Assembly: GCF_000004195.4 (NCBI RefSeq)
Contig: NC_030677.2
Coordinates: 57,418,222-57,482,221, forward strand
Origin: Xenopus tropicalis
Taxonomy: Eukaryota > Chordata > Amphibia > Anura > Pipidae
Length of the DNA stretch: 64,000 bases
Direction: 5' to 3'
The notes under the pieces are model-generated. The model searched no databases. It was not told the DNA's origin and saw only the letters and a program-made list of their open reading frames with translations. Of the stretch, positions 50,028-61,633 are shown piece after piece (the stretch's first letter is position 1; each line of letters starts with the position of its first letter). The position numbers and the translations under genes are program-made.

Positions 50028-50324
50028 CAGTGTTTTTCAACCTTTTTTGGGCAAAGGCACACTTGTTTCATGAAAAAAATCACAAGGCACACCACCATTA
50101 GAAAATGTTAAAAAATTTAACTCTGTGCCCAGCAGCAGTGCCCCCCTAGTACATTGGTGCCCAGCAGCAGTGCCCCCTAGTACATTGGTGCCAAGAGCAG
50201 TGCCCCCTAGTACATTGGTGCCAAGAGCAGTGCCCCCCTAGTACATTGGTGCCCTGCCTACGGCACACCAGGCAACATCTCGCGGCACACTAGTGTGCCA
50301 CGGAACAGTGGTTGAAAAACGCTG
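50028..50324. mobile_element. hAT-like non-autonomous element, 297 bp
   Basis: CAGTGTTTTTCAACC on the left and GGTTGAAAAACGCTG on the right, with a perfect 8-bp duplication CTATAAAG (50020-50027 and 50325-50332). Subterminal GGCACAC / GTGTGCC motifs. An internal tandem array lies at 50136-50252. Confidence 0.93.
50136..50252. repeat. tandem repeat of about 30 bp, four copies
   Basis: The unit is built on GCAGTGCCCCCTAGTACATT followed by GGTGCC. The copies differ in C-run length and in CAGCAGCAG versus AAGAGCAG. Confidence 0.92.
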
Positions 50325-51256
50325 CTATAAAGCATCCTTTGCAACAGGAAAGTATAACTGCGAGCCCAGTGGCCTCAAGGTTAGAAGGTTAAGTTAAGAA
50401 TTAAAACAATGAAATTGTATTAATTGAAGGGGCAGTATAGACCTATATATAACATGAGCAAAAAAAAAATTATAACTATGCATTATAATTATAATGCATG
50501 TTGAAAAAATATAAGCTGCCAATTCAAATCCATATTTTCTTATTTTTAATAATAAAGCAACAATGGATTGTTGTTCTTACATGAGCTGTTGGTTAATAAG
50601 GATTCCAGACGTACTGATTATGGACATAATTACATTTTGGACTGGCTAAGATGGTATGATACGAGCCTTGTGGCAAACTTCAAAAGTCCATACCTATCAA
50701 TGCTGCTTAGCAGGTCAACAATGCTCATTTACGTACAGATACAAATGATAATTGAATTTAAAATATTTCTAGTATCTTATGGTTAACTATAAGTTAAAAT
50801 CAACTAATTAATGGAAATCTATGGTTGCACCATATGCTTTATCAACTTGAAATTAATTTCTGTCCTCTGATAAACTTCAGTCACACTTTAGTGCTGAGCT
50901 GCAAATTGGAGTGATATCACCCCGCCCAATGGGAAGGTAGCAAAATAGCAGCTCCCTATAGATATCAGAATAGCACTCAATAGTAAGAAATCCAAGACTG
51001 GCTTGGGACTCCTCTAGTTACATGGGAGTAGCGAGAAACAAAGCCTGAAAGCAGTTTTAATGTGTAGCGCTGGCTCCTTCTGAAAGTTCAAAATCAGGCA
51101 AAATGCAGTGAGATGGCGCCTACACACCAATATTACAACTAAAAAAAATACATTAGTTGGTTTAAGAATACACTTTTAAATTGTAGAGTGAATTATTTGC
51201 TATGTAAACAGAGTAATTTAGAAGTCAAAAGAATATAAAAATCGTGACAAAATCCC

Positions 51257-51345
51257 TTTAAAATGAACTCAATGGAGGCGGCATTCCCCTGATTCAGAGC
51301 TCTCTGCAAAATGGATTTCCGGTTAACCGATCCCATACCCGTATT
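51257..51345. mobile_element. fragment of CAGGTATGGGATCC-family MITE
   Basis: Only the right terminal 90 bp remains: TTCAGAGCTCTCTGC, GGATTTCCGGTTAACCGATC, CCATACCCGTA. Confidence 0.6.
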
Positions 51346-51684
51346 ATTAATCATGCATAAAAAAAAATATAAAGAAAGGCTAGCTATTACAGCACAATCT
51401 GGAAAGCCCACTGGGCAGCCTCATAACCTTTTGTTTGTGTGGGAAACAATGTGTTTTAAACACCACCACAGAAAGATGCATTTATGAAACATAGCGCAAA
51501 GTCACCAATAATGCTACTTGGAACTGATTTGCTGTATGCTAGTCAGATGCATCTATGTACGCACCCTGTTAGGGGGAAACTATTAAAGTCCAGGTTGGAT
51601 GCAATTCCAAAGTTCCCAAGCACCCATGCAAAACTCATCACAGACATCTAAAAAGGGCCCATTGGTGACTGCAGGAAACATGTA

Positions 51685-53250
51685 TAGTGGATATAAAAAG
51701 TCTACACACCCCTAGTAAAATGTCAGCTTCCTGTGCTGTACAAAAATGAGACAAAGATAAATAATTTCAGAACTTTTTCCACCTTTAATGTGACTTATAA
51801 ACTGTACCACTCAATTGAAAAACAAACTGAAATCTTTTAGGTGGAGGGAAGAAAACCAAAAAAACTAAAATAATGTGGTTGCATAAGTGTGCATACCCTC
51901 TTCTAACTCGGGATGTAGCTGTGTTCAGAATTAAGCAATCACATTCAAATTCATGTTAAATAGGAGTCAGCATACACATGCCATCATTTAAAGTGCCTCT
52001 GAGTAACCCCAAATAAAGTTCAGTTGGTCTTTCCTGACATTTTTTTTAGTCGCATCCCACAGCAAAAGCCATGTTCCCCAGGGAGCTTCCAAAGCATCAG
52101 AGGGATCTCATTGTTAAAAGATATCAGTCAGGAGAAGGGTACAAAAGAATTTCCAAGGTATTAGAAATACCATGGAACACAGTGAAGACTGGACGTCCCT
52201 CCAAAATTGATGAAAGGGCGAGAAGAAAACTGGTCAGGAAGGCTACCAAGAGGCCTACAGCAACATTAAAGGAGCTGCAGGAATATCTGGCAAGTACTGG
52301 TTGTGTGGCACATGTGACAACAACCTCCCGTATTCTTCATATGTCTGGGCTATGGGGTAGAGTGTCAAGACGAAAGCCTTTTCTTACAAAGAAAAACATC
52401 CAAGCCAGGCTACATTTTGCAAAACCACATTTGAAGTCTCTCAAAAGCATGTGGGAAAAGGTGTTATGGTCTGATGAAACCAAGGTTGAACTTTTTGGCC
52501 ATAATTCAAAAAAATATGTTTGGCGCAAAAACAATACTGCACATCACCAAAAGAACACCACACCCACAGTGAAGCATGGTGGTGGCAGCATCATGCTTTG
52601 GGGCTGTTTTTCTTCAGCTGGAACTGGGGCCTTAGTTAAGATAGAGGGAATTATGAACAGTTCCAAATACCAGTCAATATTGGCACAAACCCTTCAGGCT
52701 TCTGCTAGAAAGCTGAACATGAGGAGGAACTTCATCTTTCAGCATGACACGACCCAAAGCATACATCCAAATCAACAAAGGAATGGCTTCACCGGAAGAA
52801 GATTAAAGTTTTGGAATTGCCCAGCCAGAGCCCAGACCTGAATCCGATTGAAAATCTGTGGGGTGATCTGAAGAGGGCTGTGCACAGGAGATGCCCTCCC
52901 AATATGACAGATTTGGAGTGTTTCTGCAAAGAAGAGTGGGCAAATCTTGCAAAGTCAAAATGTGCCATGCTGATAGACTCATACCCAAAAAGACTGAGTG
53001 CTGTAATAAAATCAAAAGGTGCTTAAGTATTAGTTTAAGGGTGTGCAAACTTGCAACCACATTATTTTAGTTTTTTTGGTTTTCTTCCCTCCACCTAAAA
53101 GATTTCAGTTTGTTTTTCAATTGAGTCGTACAGACTATAGGACACATTAAAGGTGGAAAAAGTTCTGAAATGGTTTATCTTTGTCTCATTTTTGTACATC
53201 TCAGAAACCTGACATTTTATCAGGGGTGTGTAGACTTTTTATATCCACTG
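51685..53250 (+). mobile_element. Tc1-like transposon, 1,566 bp, non-autonomous by decay
   Basis: Long inverted repeats of about 220 bp (51685-51903 and 53032-53250), starting AGTGGATATAAAAAGTCTAC, bound a single transposase gene. TA dinucleotides flank it (51683-51684 and 53251-53252), the Tc1/mariner target. The outermost base of the left repeat differs (T for C). The repeats contain the ACAAAAATGAGACAAAGATA motif in the outer part, typical of IR/DR-type frog and fish Tc1 elements. Coding is disrupted (next entry), so it can no longer supply its own transposase. Confidence 0.95.
52071..53026 (+). pseudogene. Tc1-like transposase, frameshifted and internally deleted
   Basis: The first frame (52071-52841) encodes the helix-turn-helix region ([20 protein letters not shown]), the [20 protein letters not shown] linker and the catalytic [13 protein letters not shown] second frame (from about 52811) continues with [20 protein letters not shown] to the end, including the catalytic Glu in PIENLW. 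Two defects are visible. About 23 residues are missing between IPWNTVKT and GRPSK, an in-frame loss compared with usual family length of about 340. A single-base loss near 52748 then shifts the frame just after QHD, at the second catalytic Asp. The family is a DD34E cut-and-paste transposase acting on the flanking inverted repeats; this copy should be inactive. Confidence 0.93.
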
Positions 53251-53668
53251 TATTGGCACAAGTATCTTTATGAATTGCATCAATACATGTCAGCTTTGCA
53301 TCCATTTTAATGATTTCTACTTGCACTGCCATACATACATGCTCCTTCAAGTGTTCCATAGGCCTTATAGATTGAAGGGTTAGACTTTTTAAGGTACTGA
53401 GGTACTGTTGTTATACCTGTCACATCTAAATTTAAGACCTTTATATGCAATGCCATAATGGTAATACCATAATTGTGAACCATGACTGACTGCATGATCA
53501 AAGGTTAATAGAATACAGGATGCTTGGGAGCTGCACACCATAAAATAGTGATGATACCCGGGTGCCTGTGCAGGAAATCATATAAACAGGCATGGAATGA
53601 CGGCACTCACAGGATTTTCACACTCAGTCACAGAGTTTTTTGCAGAAAAATAGCAAGAGGTTTATTTA

Positions 53669-53670
53669 CA

Positions 53671-53712
<42 letters not shown>
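53669..53712. repeat. (TA)n microsatellite, short
   Basis: About 20 TA units with one interruption, immediately before a repeat containing CAGCAACACCGGATC. Confidence 0.95.
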
Positions 53713-53714
<2 letters not shown>

Positions 53715-53798
53715 AAAAAAAGACCAGCAACACCGGATCTATTGCAAACAATCAATTATATATTGAAAAATACATGAACAGCCAACGTTACGTTTCTC

Positions 53799-53899
<101 letters not shown>

Positions 53900-53961
53900 T
53901 GCAATATATGTAGGATTTTTACAACTTAGATCTGCTACAAAATTGTAAACAGTAATTAAAC

Positions 53962-54139
53962 TCAATAGAATTATTTTGGCACCAAGTATTAATTATATCT
54001 TAGTTGGGATAAAGAATGAGGTACTGTCATATTATTACACAGAAAAAGGAAATTAAATTATTTCATTAAAATGGAGTCTATGGGAGGTGGCCTTTCTGTA
54101 ATTTTAAACTCTCTGAAAAATGGGTCCAATACCTGTACT
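53962..54139. mobile_element. fragment of CAGGTATGGGATCC-family MITE
   Basis: The right part only: TATCTTAGTTGGGATAAAG, AATGGAGTCTATGGGAGGTG, GTCCAATACCTGTA. Confidence 0.65.
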
Positions 54140-54543
54140 TCATATCTCCAATTCTTGAAATTGCTTAAGAAAGAACTAATGTGGTCAAAATTGTACTTAT
54201 ATTCACTTCTTTAGCAGTAATTTTTTTCTATGCAATTAATCCGTGCTACATGCTTCAGGAAACGTTCCCCTCAAATAAGACCTTTTATAAATGACCTGCC
54301 ATTTAACAGTATCTGAATGACTGCATCTAAAATGCTGGATATCACTGTAATGTATGTAATGGACTTTTCTAGGAAATGACAGCAGTTGTGACACTATTAG
54401 TGACAATTAGTGACACAAGTTGACCTAGGATATGTAACCTCCAGCATGCATATAGTTTAACTACATTTAACAGCATCCCCAAAAAATCACCCAAGCCAGA
54501 CATGGAAAATATATTAATATTATTATTTAGAACATAGGTTTAC

Positions 54544-54703
54544 CTTCTCATGGTTTTCTATTAGGATTTCCACCACAATGTTTTGAAACTTTAAGTCCAT
54601 TATTGCTGCTACGGTCTCCTCCTGTGGCCTCATTAATGTGGGGCCAAATACCACACCGAGATTGGCTACAGTCATCAAATTCTTCTTTGCATGGTGTGCA
54701 ACA
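54544..54703 (-). CDS. arhgap10: arhgap10 exon: Rho[14 protein letters not shown] core
   Basis: The exon of 160 bp encodes [20 protein letters not shown] and [20 protein letters not shown], ending [13 protein letters not shown] in phase 0. The Asn of ANLGVVFGP is the conserved RhoGAP residue that contacts the GTPase and the arginine-finger loop in solved family members. This stretch also contributes the end of the GAP fold. The acceptor on the minus strand is TTTATTTAG and the donor is GTAAACC, slightly off consensus. A reading that starts further upstream at an in-frame Met runs through the short intron and is not a real start. Confidence 0.97.
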
Positions 54704-54819
54704 CTAAATAAAACACAAACAAGCAAAATCATGCAAAAATACAAACACGAACAAGAGGTTTCACAGTTTTTTGTCTCCAGTAAATGCAGGGACAATAATA
54801 TAAAGAATAAAGCACTCAC

Positions 54820-54925
54820 TTGGCTAAATGTGTGATAAGAATATCCAACATTTCTCTGTTCTTCTCTGGAAGTTTGTGTATCAAATGATGTATGGAATTA
54901 ACTCTGGATTCAGGACTTCCACTTT
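54820..54925 (-). CDS. arhgap10: arhgap10 exon: Rho[20 protein letters not shown] segment
   Basis: This exon of 106 bp encodes [20 protein letters not shown] and then [14 protein letters not shown]. It matches the RhoGAP helices in which RxxALxxLxxxLPxxNxxxLxxLxxHL is the general family pattern. The acceptor reads ATACAG and the donor GTGAGTGC on the minus strand. Its final AA joins the T of the next exon to give Asn, producing [12 protein letters not shown], as expected in GRAF proteins. The following intron is only 116 bp, the shortest in the window, so these two exons are probably always spliced as a pair. Confidence 0.95.
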
Positions 54926-56045
54926 CTGTATGAAACAACAAAGAGTGTGAACCAAATCTGACTATTCCGGGACACTTTAAAATTTCATTGGTTCATGTAA
55001 ACACTTTATCCTATACTGGCTGCCTTTTTCAAAGGGTTCATGAGCAGTATCATCACCAGTCAATGTGCACTTTGGTTTGGAGAACCCTAATGAAAGTGGA
55101 CTTGCAATTCCGAGTTGACAAATAACTGATTTCTGGCTTATCAGCCAGATATACAGAGGACTGGCCCATGTTTAGTGACCTTAAAGGGCTACTATACCCC
55201 TAGATCAGGGGTCCCCCAACCTTTCTTACTTGTGAGCCACAGTTAAATGTAAAAAGACTTGGAGAACAACACAAGAATCATAAAAGTTCATGGAGGTGCC
55301 AAATAAGGGCTAAGATTGGTAGGAAATCTTGTTTTTATTCAACCAAAACTAGCCACCAAGTCAGGAATTCAAAAATAACTACCTAGTTTGGGGGCACTGA
55401 GAGCAACATCCAGGGGGTTGGGGAGCAACATGTTGCTCACGAGCCACTGGTTAGGGATCACTCCATAGATCTTCAACTAAATTGTACTTTGTAAAGAAAA
55501 ATACCTGTGGTGACAAAGATTTATAATTTTTTTTCTGTAAGGCTAAGAGCAATCACACAGAGCTATCCCTGGTAATAGAGAGTTAATAAGGAACATCAGG
55601 TAAGCCCATCCACAAGGCAAAACTCAGTCAGTTAATATAGCTAAGGTAGGAACATGGGTCAATAGGGCCAACAATTGGACCAGCTGAATTTGGCAGAACA
55701 CATGGGTGACCAAATCAAGCAGAAATTCTCTCACTGGTAACCAATTGGTGTAAGACCAGCTTTATGCAAGGAATTTATCTGATAGCACGCAGGTCTCCAA
55801 AAAAACAACTAAAATCAACTATGCTGAATCCTATTTATGTAAACACTAAAAAAACGACATACATATTGAGAGTTTTGGTCTAAAAAGCATCAGTACTGCT
55901 GTAGTCCTGAAAATCCAATTCGAGTGAATGGGATGAAATGGGGTGTATTCAAGAGATTCTCCACTGGCGTATTTCAGAAATGCATCACAGGCCATCAGTC
56001 TAAAGTTTTTTTTTTTAATAATTAATAAAATATCGGTGTACTTAC
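54926..56045 (-). other. arhgap10 intron, 1.1 kb
   Basis: The intron holds a hAT-like element at 55206-55462, preceded by a TTAAAGGG motif (55183) that may be the end of an older T2-type element it landed in. Confidence 0.8.
55206..55462. mobile_element. hAT-like element of the CAGGGGTCCCCCAACC type
   Basis: CAGGGGTCCCCCAACCTTTC on the left and a degraded inverse GGTTAGGGATCACT on the right. Flanks CCCTAGAT and CCATAGAT agree at 7 of 8 positions. The interior includes GTGAGCCAC and GCAACATGTTGCTCACGAGC, a small palindrome. Confidence 0.8.
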
Positions 56046-56104
56046 TTGTGGGGTTGATGAACTGATCATGCAGCTCATATGTCATTAGTGGCTCAGGTAG
56101 ACTT
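56046..56104 (-). CDS. arhgap10: arhgap10 exon: RhoGAP SLPEPLMTYELH segment
   Basis: A short exon of 59 bp encodes SLPEPLMTYELHDQFINPT plus one base of the next codon. The LPEPL(M/L)T motif is the loop and helix that nearly every RhoGAP domain has, so the assignment is strong despite the small size. On the minus strand the acceptor is TTGCCAG and the donor is GTAAGT. The split codons complete correctly at both sides: AG+A before it and A+AA (Lys) after it. It is separated by 1.1 kb from the next downstream exon. A plus-strand retrotransposon remnant begins about 75 bp into the upstream intron. Confidence 0.93.
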
Positions 56105-56179
56105 CTGGCAACAGAAGAAGGTTAAACAAGTTAAGGTAATCAGGTAATAAGGGATAGGATAATTGAATACATTGCAAAT

Positions 56180-57040
56180 CATAACATTATGAGTTTGTGC
56201 CAGCATGGTATGTAACATATCTTGCCAGACTAATTTAATTGCTTTTTATGATAATGTAAGCAGGAACCTCAACACTGGGATGGCAGTGGATGTCATCTAT
56301 TTGGACTTTGCTAATGCATTTCATACAGTACCGCACAGAAAGTTAATGATAAAATAGTTAAACATTGTCCTGGAACATAATAGAGTACAAAGAGTGGTGG
56401 TAAATGGAACACTTTATAATTGGACAAGTGTTATTAGTGGAGTACCTCAGGGGTCTCTCCTTGGCTTTTTGCTTTTTAACTTGTTTATTAATGACCTGGT
56501 GGGCATAGAAAGTACTTTTATTTTTGCAGACGATACTATAAGTTCCTTAAGAAGGATATTAATGAACTGGAGAGAGTGCAGATATGGGCAACTAAACTGG
56601 TTAAGGTGGATGGAAGATTTAAACTATGAGGGTTAGACTGTCAGCTAGGGGGTGTTCTTTTTTCCCATAAAAATGATCAGTGCACCAGAGGCCACCGCTT
56701 TAGATTAGAGGAATAGAACTTTCACTTGAAGCATTGTAGGTGTTTTTAACAGTAAGGGCAGCGAGTTTGGGGAATGCCCTTACTAAAGATGTTGTGATAG
56801 CAGATTCTGTTAATGCCTTTAAGAGGGGCCTGGATGATTTCTTGAACAAGCATAATATCCAAGGCTATTGTGATACTAAAATCTACAATTAATATTGATG
56901 TTGGTATATATAGTTTATCTATTTGAGTGTATAGATTAGGTCAGTATAGATTTATTTGTGTGCACTGGGGTTTACTTGGAGGGGTAGAACTTAACATACT
57001 TTGGTCTTTTTTCAACCCAACTCAACTATGTAACTATGCA
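56180..57040 (+). pseudogene. non-LTR retrotransposon reverse transcriptase remnant
   Basis: Around 56288 the plus strand encodes VDVIYLDFANAFHTVPHRKL, the RT palm motif with its first catalytic Asp. After a stop and frame break, 56394-56636 encodes [20 protein letters not shown] and LFNLFINDL, then FADDT, the catalytic motif seen as (F/Y)ADD in LINE enzymes. Beyond 56640 a C-terminal part is recognisable only in fragments (GHRFRLEE, LDDFLNKHNIQ). It ends at an AACTCAACTATGTAACTATG tail. Stops and frameshifts show it is dead. It is most like CR1/Rex-type LINEs of fish and frogs, an inference. It lies antisense to arhgap10. Confidence 0.85.
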
Positions 57041-58705
57041 ATATCCTAGACTTTAACCTAGAATGGCTTAATAAAATAGAGGAAAGCAGATGAGCAGGCG
57101 AGAACAGCTTGAATTTTATTGACTGTGGGAGGAATATATTAATGTATTTACTTTCCAGTTTGCACAGAGTTGAAAGGCATGCTACAGTCAAAACACCAGC
57201 CTGGCATAGCAAGTCAAATAACAAAAATAATGCAAATGAGCATTCATTCAATCATCTACCACTGATATAAGAGAAAACCAAATTTCTGACATGCATATTC
57301 TGACAATGAAGAATCATTTCTCTTCTGCTTCAATAATTTTCAATCTATATATGAGAGATTTAAGTTGGAAAACAAATTATCTGGTGAAGCAGCTTCCATA
57401 ATTATGACTTGCAATAAAAGTATAATAACAATTTTTGGAAAAAAAGCATCTATTAGATATGACAAAGGCCTAAGAGCAAAAGGCAAAGAAGAGCAAACAA
57501 ATGATACAACGCTCATATAGAAGCACAAACTAACAACTAACTGCCACATTTTCTGCTCCATTATCGAATCTCAGTTCTTTGATAATAACATGGTTGTGTC
57601 ATATTTATTATCAGGGACAAGAACTTTAGGTGTGAAACACATGCAAATACTATGCCACACACACTACAAACTTGCACTCTATCCAGTATTACAGAATTTC
57701 AGGGGCCTATGAAGATAGAAGATTAAATGTTGCTAAAATATTTTAAAAACTTGGCTTTGTAAAACATTTCATATAATATTCTAATATTTTAATCCAACGT
57801 CTGTTGTTTATCTTTAACTTCAATGTATTTATAAAATATCTTGACCCAAACTATCCCATAAATTTGTTTTTCAGCTAACCCCTGGCAAAAGCTTTCTATT
57901 TCCTATGGCAGTATGAAGAACTTTTTCTGGGCAAAATGACACAAATTTGTCAATATTTAACTATCCAAAAATATTTTGGTCAAACTGTTTAAACTTGGGC
58001 TAAACAGTGGGTTTTCAGTTACACTTTACTTCTTATTTCAATTGGTATGTACATCAATGTCTCTGACATCACGCCAACTTCAAATGAATATTTTTGAAAT
58101 TCTAACAGACAAAAAGCAACAAAATTTGTCAGAACAGCAAATATCAATACTTATATGCTTTTGCAAGAGGCAGATACTTATAAAATGAAAAATGTACCCC
58201 CTATTGTAAAATATAAAAATATTGGGGACAGTAACTAAAGGGCCTAACCGGTGCCAGCGATTTTTCCATGCTACACATATATGGATTGCCCATACATTGG
58301 CTAAAATCATCATTATATTTAAAAATGACCCCTTTACTGGAGCTCCCTATAGATCTTATACTGTCCCTGTTTCAAATGAGTGTTTGAGTGGTCCCTTTTT
58401 AGAAGAACAGTAGAAGAGGCATACCCAGTTAGCACCCTGCCCTGACACAAGCAAAGACAGGATTCAGTTCCCTATCAAGTCAGCACAGTTGCAGTAATTG
58501 TGGTTAAAGAAGTGCAACTGCGTCAAGAGAATCCCCTCTTTGCAACGTCAATGACACTGGAATTCTGGGAAAAAATGCTGCATTTTGGGGAAAAAAAACA
58601 GTAAGCTTAAAACTGCATTTTGCTCACTGCACTAGCAGATGTAAATGAACCTTTAATGTCCTCTTTAAATCTGGGTTGCAGAAAAAATAGTCAATTAACT
58701 TAAAC

Positions 58706-58815
58706 CAGGGATCCCCAACCTTTTATACCTGTGAGCCACATTCAAATGAAAAAGTTTTGGAGAGCAACACAAGCATGGAAATGGTTACTGGAGGTTGTAT
58801 GTATGTAGTTGCCAA
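58706..58815. mobile_element. fragment of hAT-like CAGGGGTCCCCCAACC-type element
   Basis: CAGGGATCCCCAACCTTTTA and GTGAGCCACATTCAAATG match the left part of 55206-55462. The right part is lost; the fragment ends about 60 bp before an arhgap10 exon. Confidence 0.7.
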
Positions 58816-58874
58816 GTAAAGAAGAGTCACATAATGGTAATTGGTTCAAAAAGGCAAAATTAATTCTCACTGAC

Positions 58875-58962
58875 CTTAAATATAGCTTCAAAGCACTAGT
58901 GACAGTCTTCACCTCCCATTCTTCACTGCTATCCAGGTCTACATCACAGCATGTTTTAACAT
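58875..58962 (-). CDS. arhgap10: arhgap10 exon: RhoGAP domain, middle helices
   Basis: This 88-bp internal exon encodes VKTCCDVDLDSSEEWEVKTV followed by TSALKLYLR, a RhoGAP segment that in GRAF proteins follows the arginine-finger helix. It enters after one base of a split codon (the exon's first two bases, AT, complete it) and leaves after two (AG). The acceptor is a TTTACCCTTAG context and the donor is GTCAGTGAG, both on the minus strand. The next exon supplies the A that completes Arg before SLPEPL, so the frame is confirmed across the splice. This is the most upstream exon I can find. The previous one, which should carry the GxYR arginine finger, was searched for up to 64000 and not seen. 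A hAT-like fragment ends roughly 60 bp past the donor, inside the downstream intron. Confidence 0.92.
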
Positions 58963-59879
58963 CTAAGGGTAAACATAAGTCAAAATCAGGGTTTGAAAAA
59001 TAAAGTCTTATAAATATATATTACAGTATGTGAAACCTAGTTTTTTATGTATATCACACAGGTATCCTTGTTTAAAGCAGCAGGACTGCAAGATTATAAA
59101 CTGCATATAGCAGCCAAATTGCATAAATCAAATAAGATTTTTGCAAATGCATTCAAGTAATATAAATAAGTAAAAGTAGATGTTGATATATAGATATTAC
59201 AATTCATACAGGTACCTGATGTCAATAGGGCACAAAGTGGCAGCTATGGACTAAAAAAGGTAGGGGCGTTTTTGGAATAACAAACTAATGAGCCCACAAC
59301 CTGACTGCTCTATGATTTAGCCACACATATTGAATGAGCTCACAGTGCTCACAGTGCTGATGTTTCCAACACATGACAACAGATGGTATCAGCACATTGG
59401 CGTGTGATTACAGGAGAGAGTGATGAATTGCCTGCTGATGGGCTCCATTATAATGTCTAACAAAATTCCAAAATATTGCCCAATCACATTGCACTGTGTG
59501 GGCAGCCTATGCAGAATTTTACACTGCAGTGGATTCCATTTTAATAATCAAATTAGGGTTAAATAAAGTCAGTATATATACAAAAACAAGACTGAAACTG
59601 GTCTTCTAATAGTAAAACATGCAGCACTAAACAAACATAAAATACATAAACTATGTATATCAGGAAGAGGTATATATACCACAGACATGAAGCTACTGTA
59701 GAGCTAAAATTTCAGTAATTCTTAAAGCAGTATTTTAATAACAGGTTGTAACCTAAATATTTCTATCTGCTTGTTACACTTCTACAATATACACCACTGT
59801 ACATATATACATGCAAAGAGGAAGACAAAACATAACCAAATGATCTTAATGTTCATGTAAACCCTATAATAAAATTAAT

Positions 59880-60105
59880 GAAAGACTAATGAATGAAACT
59901 TTAATTCCAATCAACTTTTTAATATACATTCATTGAAAATGTTTAGTGGTTTTAAAGTTACTTGAAAATGTAATTGCTATTGAAAGCAGCATTTTTCTGT
60001 TTTTATCTGCATTGTTGGTTCTGTCTCGTGAAACAATTTAGCAGAAGCCTTGCATATGCTTCTTCATAGGTCTTGTAATCATCTGCTACACTGCTTGAAA
60101 AAAAA
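59880..60105. repeat. dispersed frog repeat
   Basis: It includes TTTAATTCCAATCAACTTTT, GAAAGCAGCATTTTTCTGTT and TTAGCAGAAGCCTTGCATAT, strings I associate with a common Xenopus repeat. No termini can be set. Confidence 0.55.
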
Positions 60106-61390
60106 AAAATAACACCCGGAGAGAAAATTGGGTCTGTTCCTTCTAGGGAGGGGGGTTACAGAATCATATTTTAAAACCAATTTGGTCTTGGTATACAAAG
60201 ATAAATAACTGTGGTGTATGCTTCACTGTTTGACCTACTGGATAGCAAAGCCAAAACATTGGTTAGTTTTAATGCACTTGCCTAAACAAGTAAGTTGAGT
60301 TTAAGATGTGCCAACTTATATACATAGATATGAACATTTGTAAAGCATTTATGTTTGTGAGCAGGTTTCAGTAAATTATGTTTTTATTACACATATTTTG
60401 TTCTTTACCTTTTTTTTTGTTTTCAAACTTTCAACTGGATCTTACCCTTGCTTTGAAGCCCAGGACAAGACTTGGTGCTGCTCCTTGCATGAACACCAAC
60501 ACCGTATTGCCCTACCATCTGCTGCTCAGTGTGCACTATACTATACTAAATTTCTTATTTCCTTATTTTTTGTTATTTAATACTGGACATTTTAACAATG
60601 AATACACTTAACAGTCTACATACATATAGCAATATAAAATCTGTTGTACTACAAATTGGAAAAAAATATGACTCGGCCAAAATAACTGCATGGTCATCGC
60701 TCATTGCCTTTAATGTTAGCATTTGTGGGGCATTTGAGCCATCTACTGGTTGTTTTTAGAAATTCATGAGAAATATAATGCATATTAAAAACAAGGTTTA
60801 AAGTCACATATAATCAAACTTTATTTTAGTGAACACTTTCCTTTTGATGGTGTATGTATAAAATTAGCCCTACAAACTGCATCCCAGCTGCACATAGTAA
60901 AGCAGACTTTGGGTCAAAGTGGATATACAAATAAACATGCCAATATTAGCTGGCTACCAGAGCCAGAATGTTATTGGCCCTCTTTTAACTGGTTTACATG
61001 GGCCTGATTTGGCCCAAAAAATTGGACAATGACCATCTTATTTTGCAACATCTTTAGACAGATCTTTGTGGGTATGGTCAGATTTACTGCCCTGCTTAGC
61101 ACATTCAAACTCTTCTATGATAATTCTTATAATGTAATATACATATAATATGATATCTAAATTAAATAATATAATTCTCTGTGAAGGTTGTTTTTGACAA
61201 ACAAGACAAAGATTGTACTTTTGGAGATATAACAATAGAATTGTCCATGACTACCACTTTCCTAAAAATATAGTCCTATAGTAGCTTCTGACTACAGATA
61301 CAGATTTATAACATATAACTCATTACATGGTCTTCCCTGAGTAAATTCATGCAAATTTGAGTACTGAGTTCTTGCAACTGCTACATAATA

Positions 61391-61633
61391 AGAACTCAGC
61401 AGGAAGCTTTCTCATAGTCTTACAAACTGAGCATGTAAACCGGTCTGGGTCTTGGTGCAGGAGTGAGGCATTATGGGAACTTTGTTTACACAGCTCAGTG
61501 TTATTTCTTCCTGTTTGGCTTCTGATCATCTGAACAGGTGAAATAAGGGGAGACTAAAGGGCACTATTGAGACAACTGAAGGTATGCCTGCAGCTTGAGA
61601 TTAACTCTTTATTAGCCTTTCCTTCTCCTTTAA
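61391..61633. mobile_element. partial T2-type MITE, right half
   Basis: Nearly identical to the right half of 7535-7936, ending CCTTTCCTTCTCCTTTAA. The left end is missing. Confidence 0.8.

Larger units (their letters stand above)
56105..58874 (-). other. arhgap10 intron, 2.8 kb
   Basis: The intron carries a plus-strand retrotransposon remnant (56180-57040) and a hAT-like fragment (58706-58815) close to the upstream exon. The stretch 57050-58700 has nothing recognised. Confidence 0.8.

Noticed and set aside
54523..54819. Reading the RhoGAP exon from an upstream in-frame Met as a separate small protein
   Set aside because: The upstream part is the 116-bp intron. The exon border at 54703 joins in frame to the exon at 54820-54925.
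60010..60105. Minus-strand peptide resembling an exon (DDYKTYEEAYARLL)
   Set aside because: The surrounding strings match a dispersed frog repeat. It does not fit the missing RhoGAP exon, and it has no clear splice sites in the needed phase.
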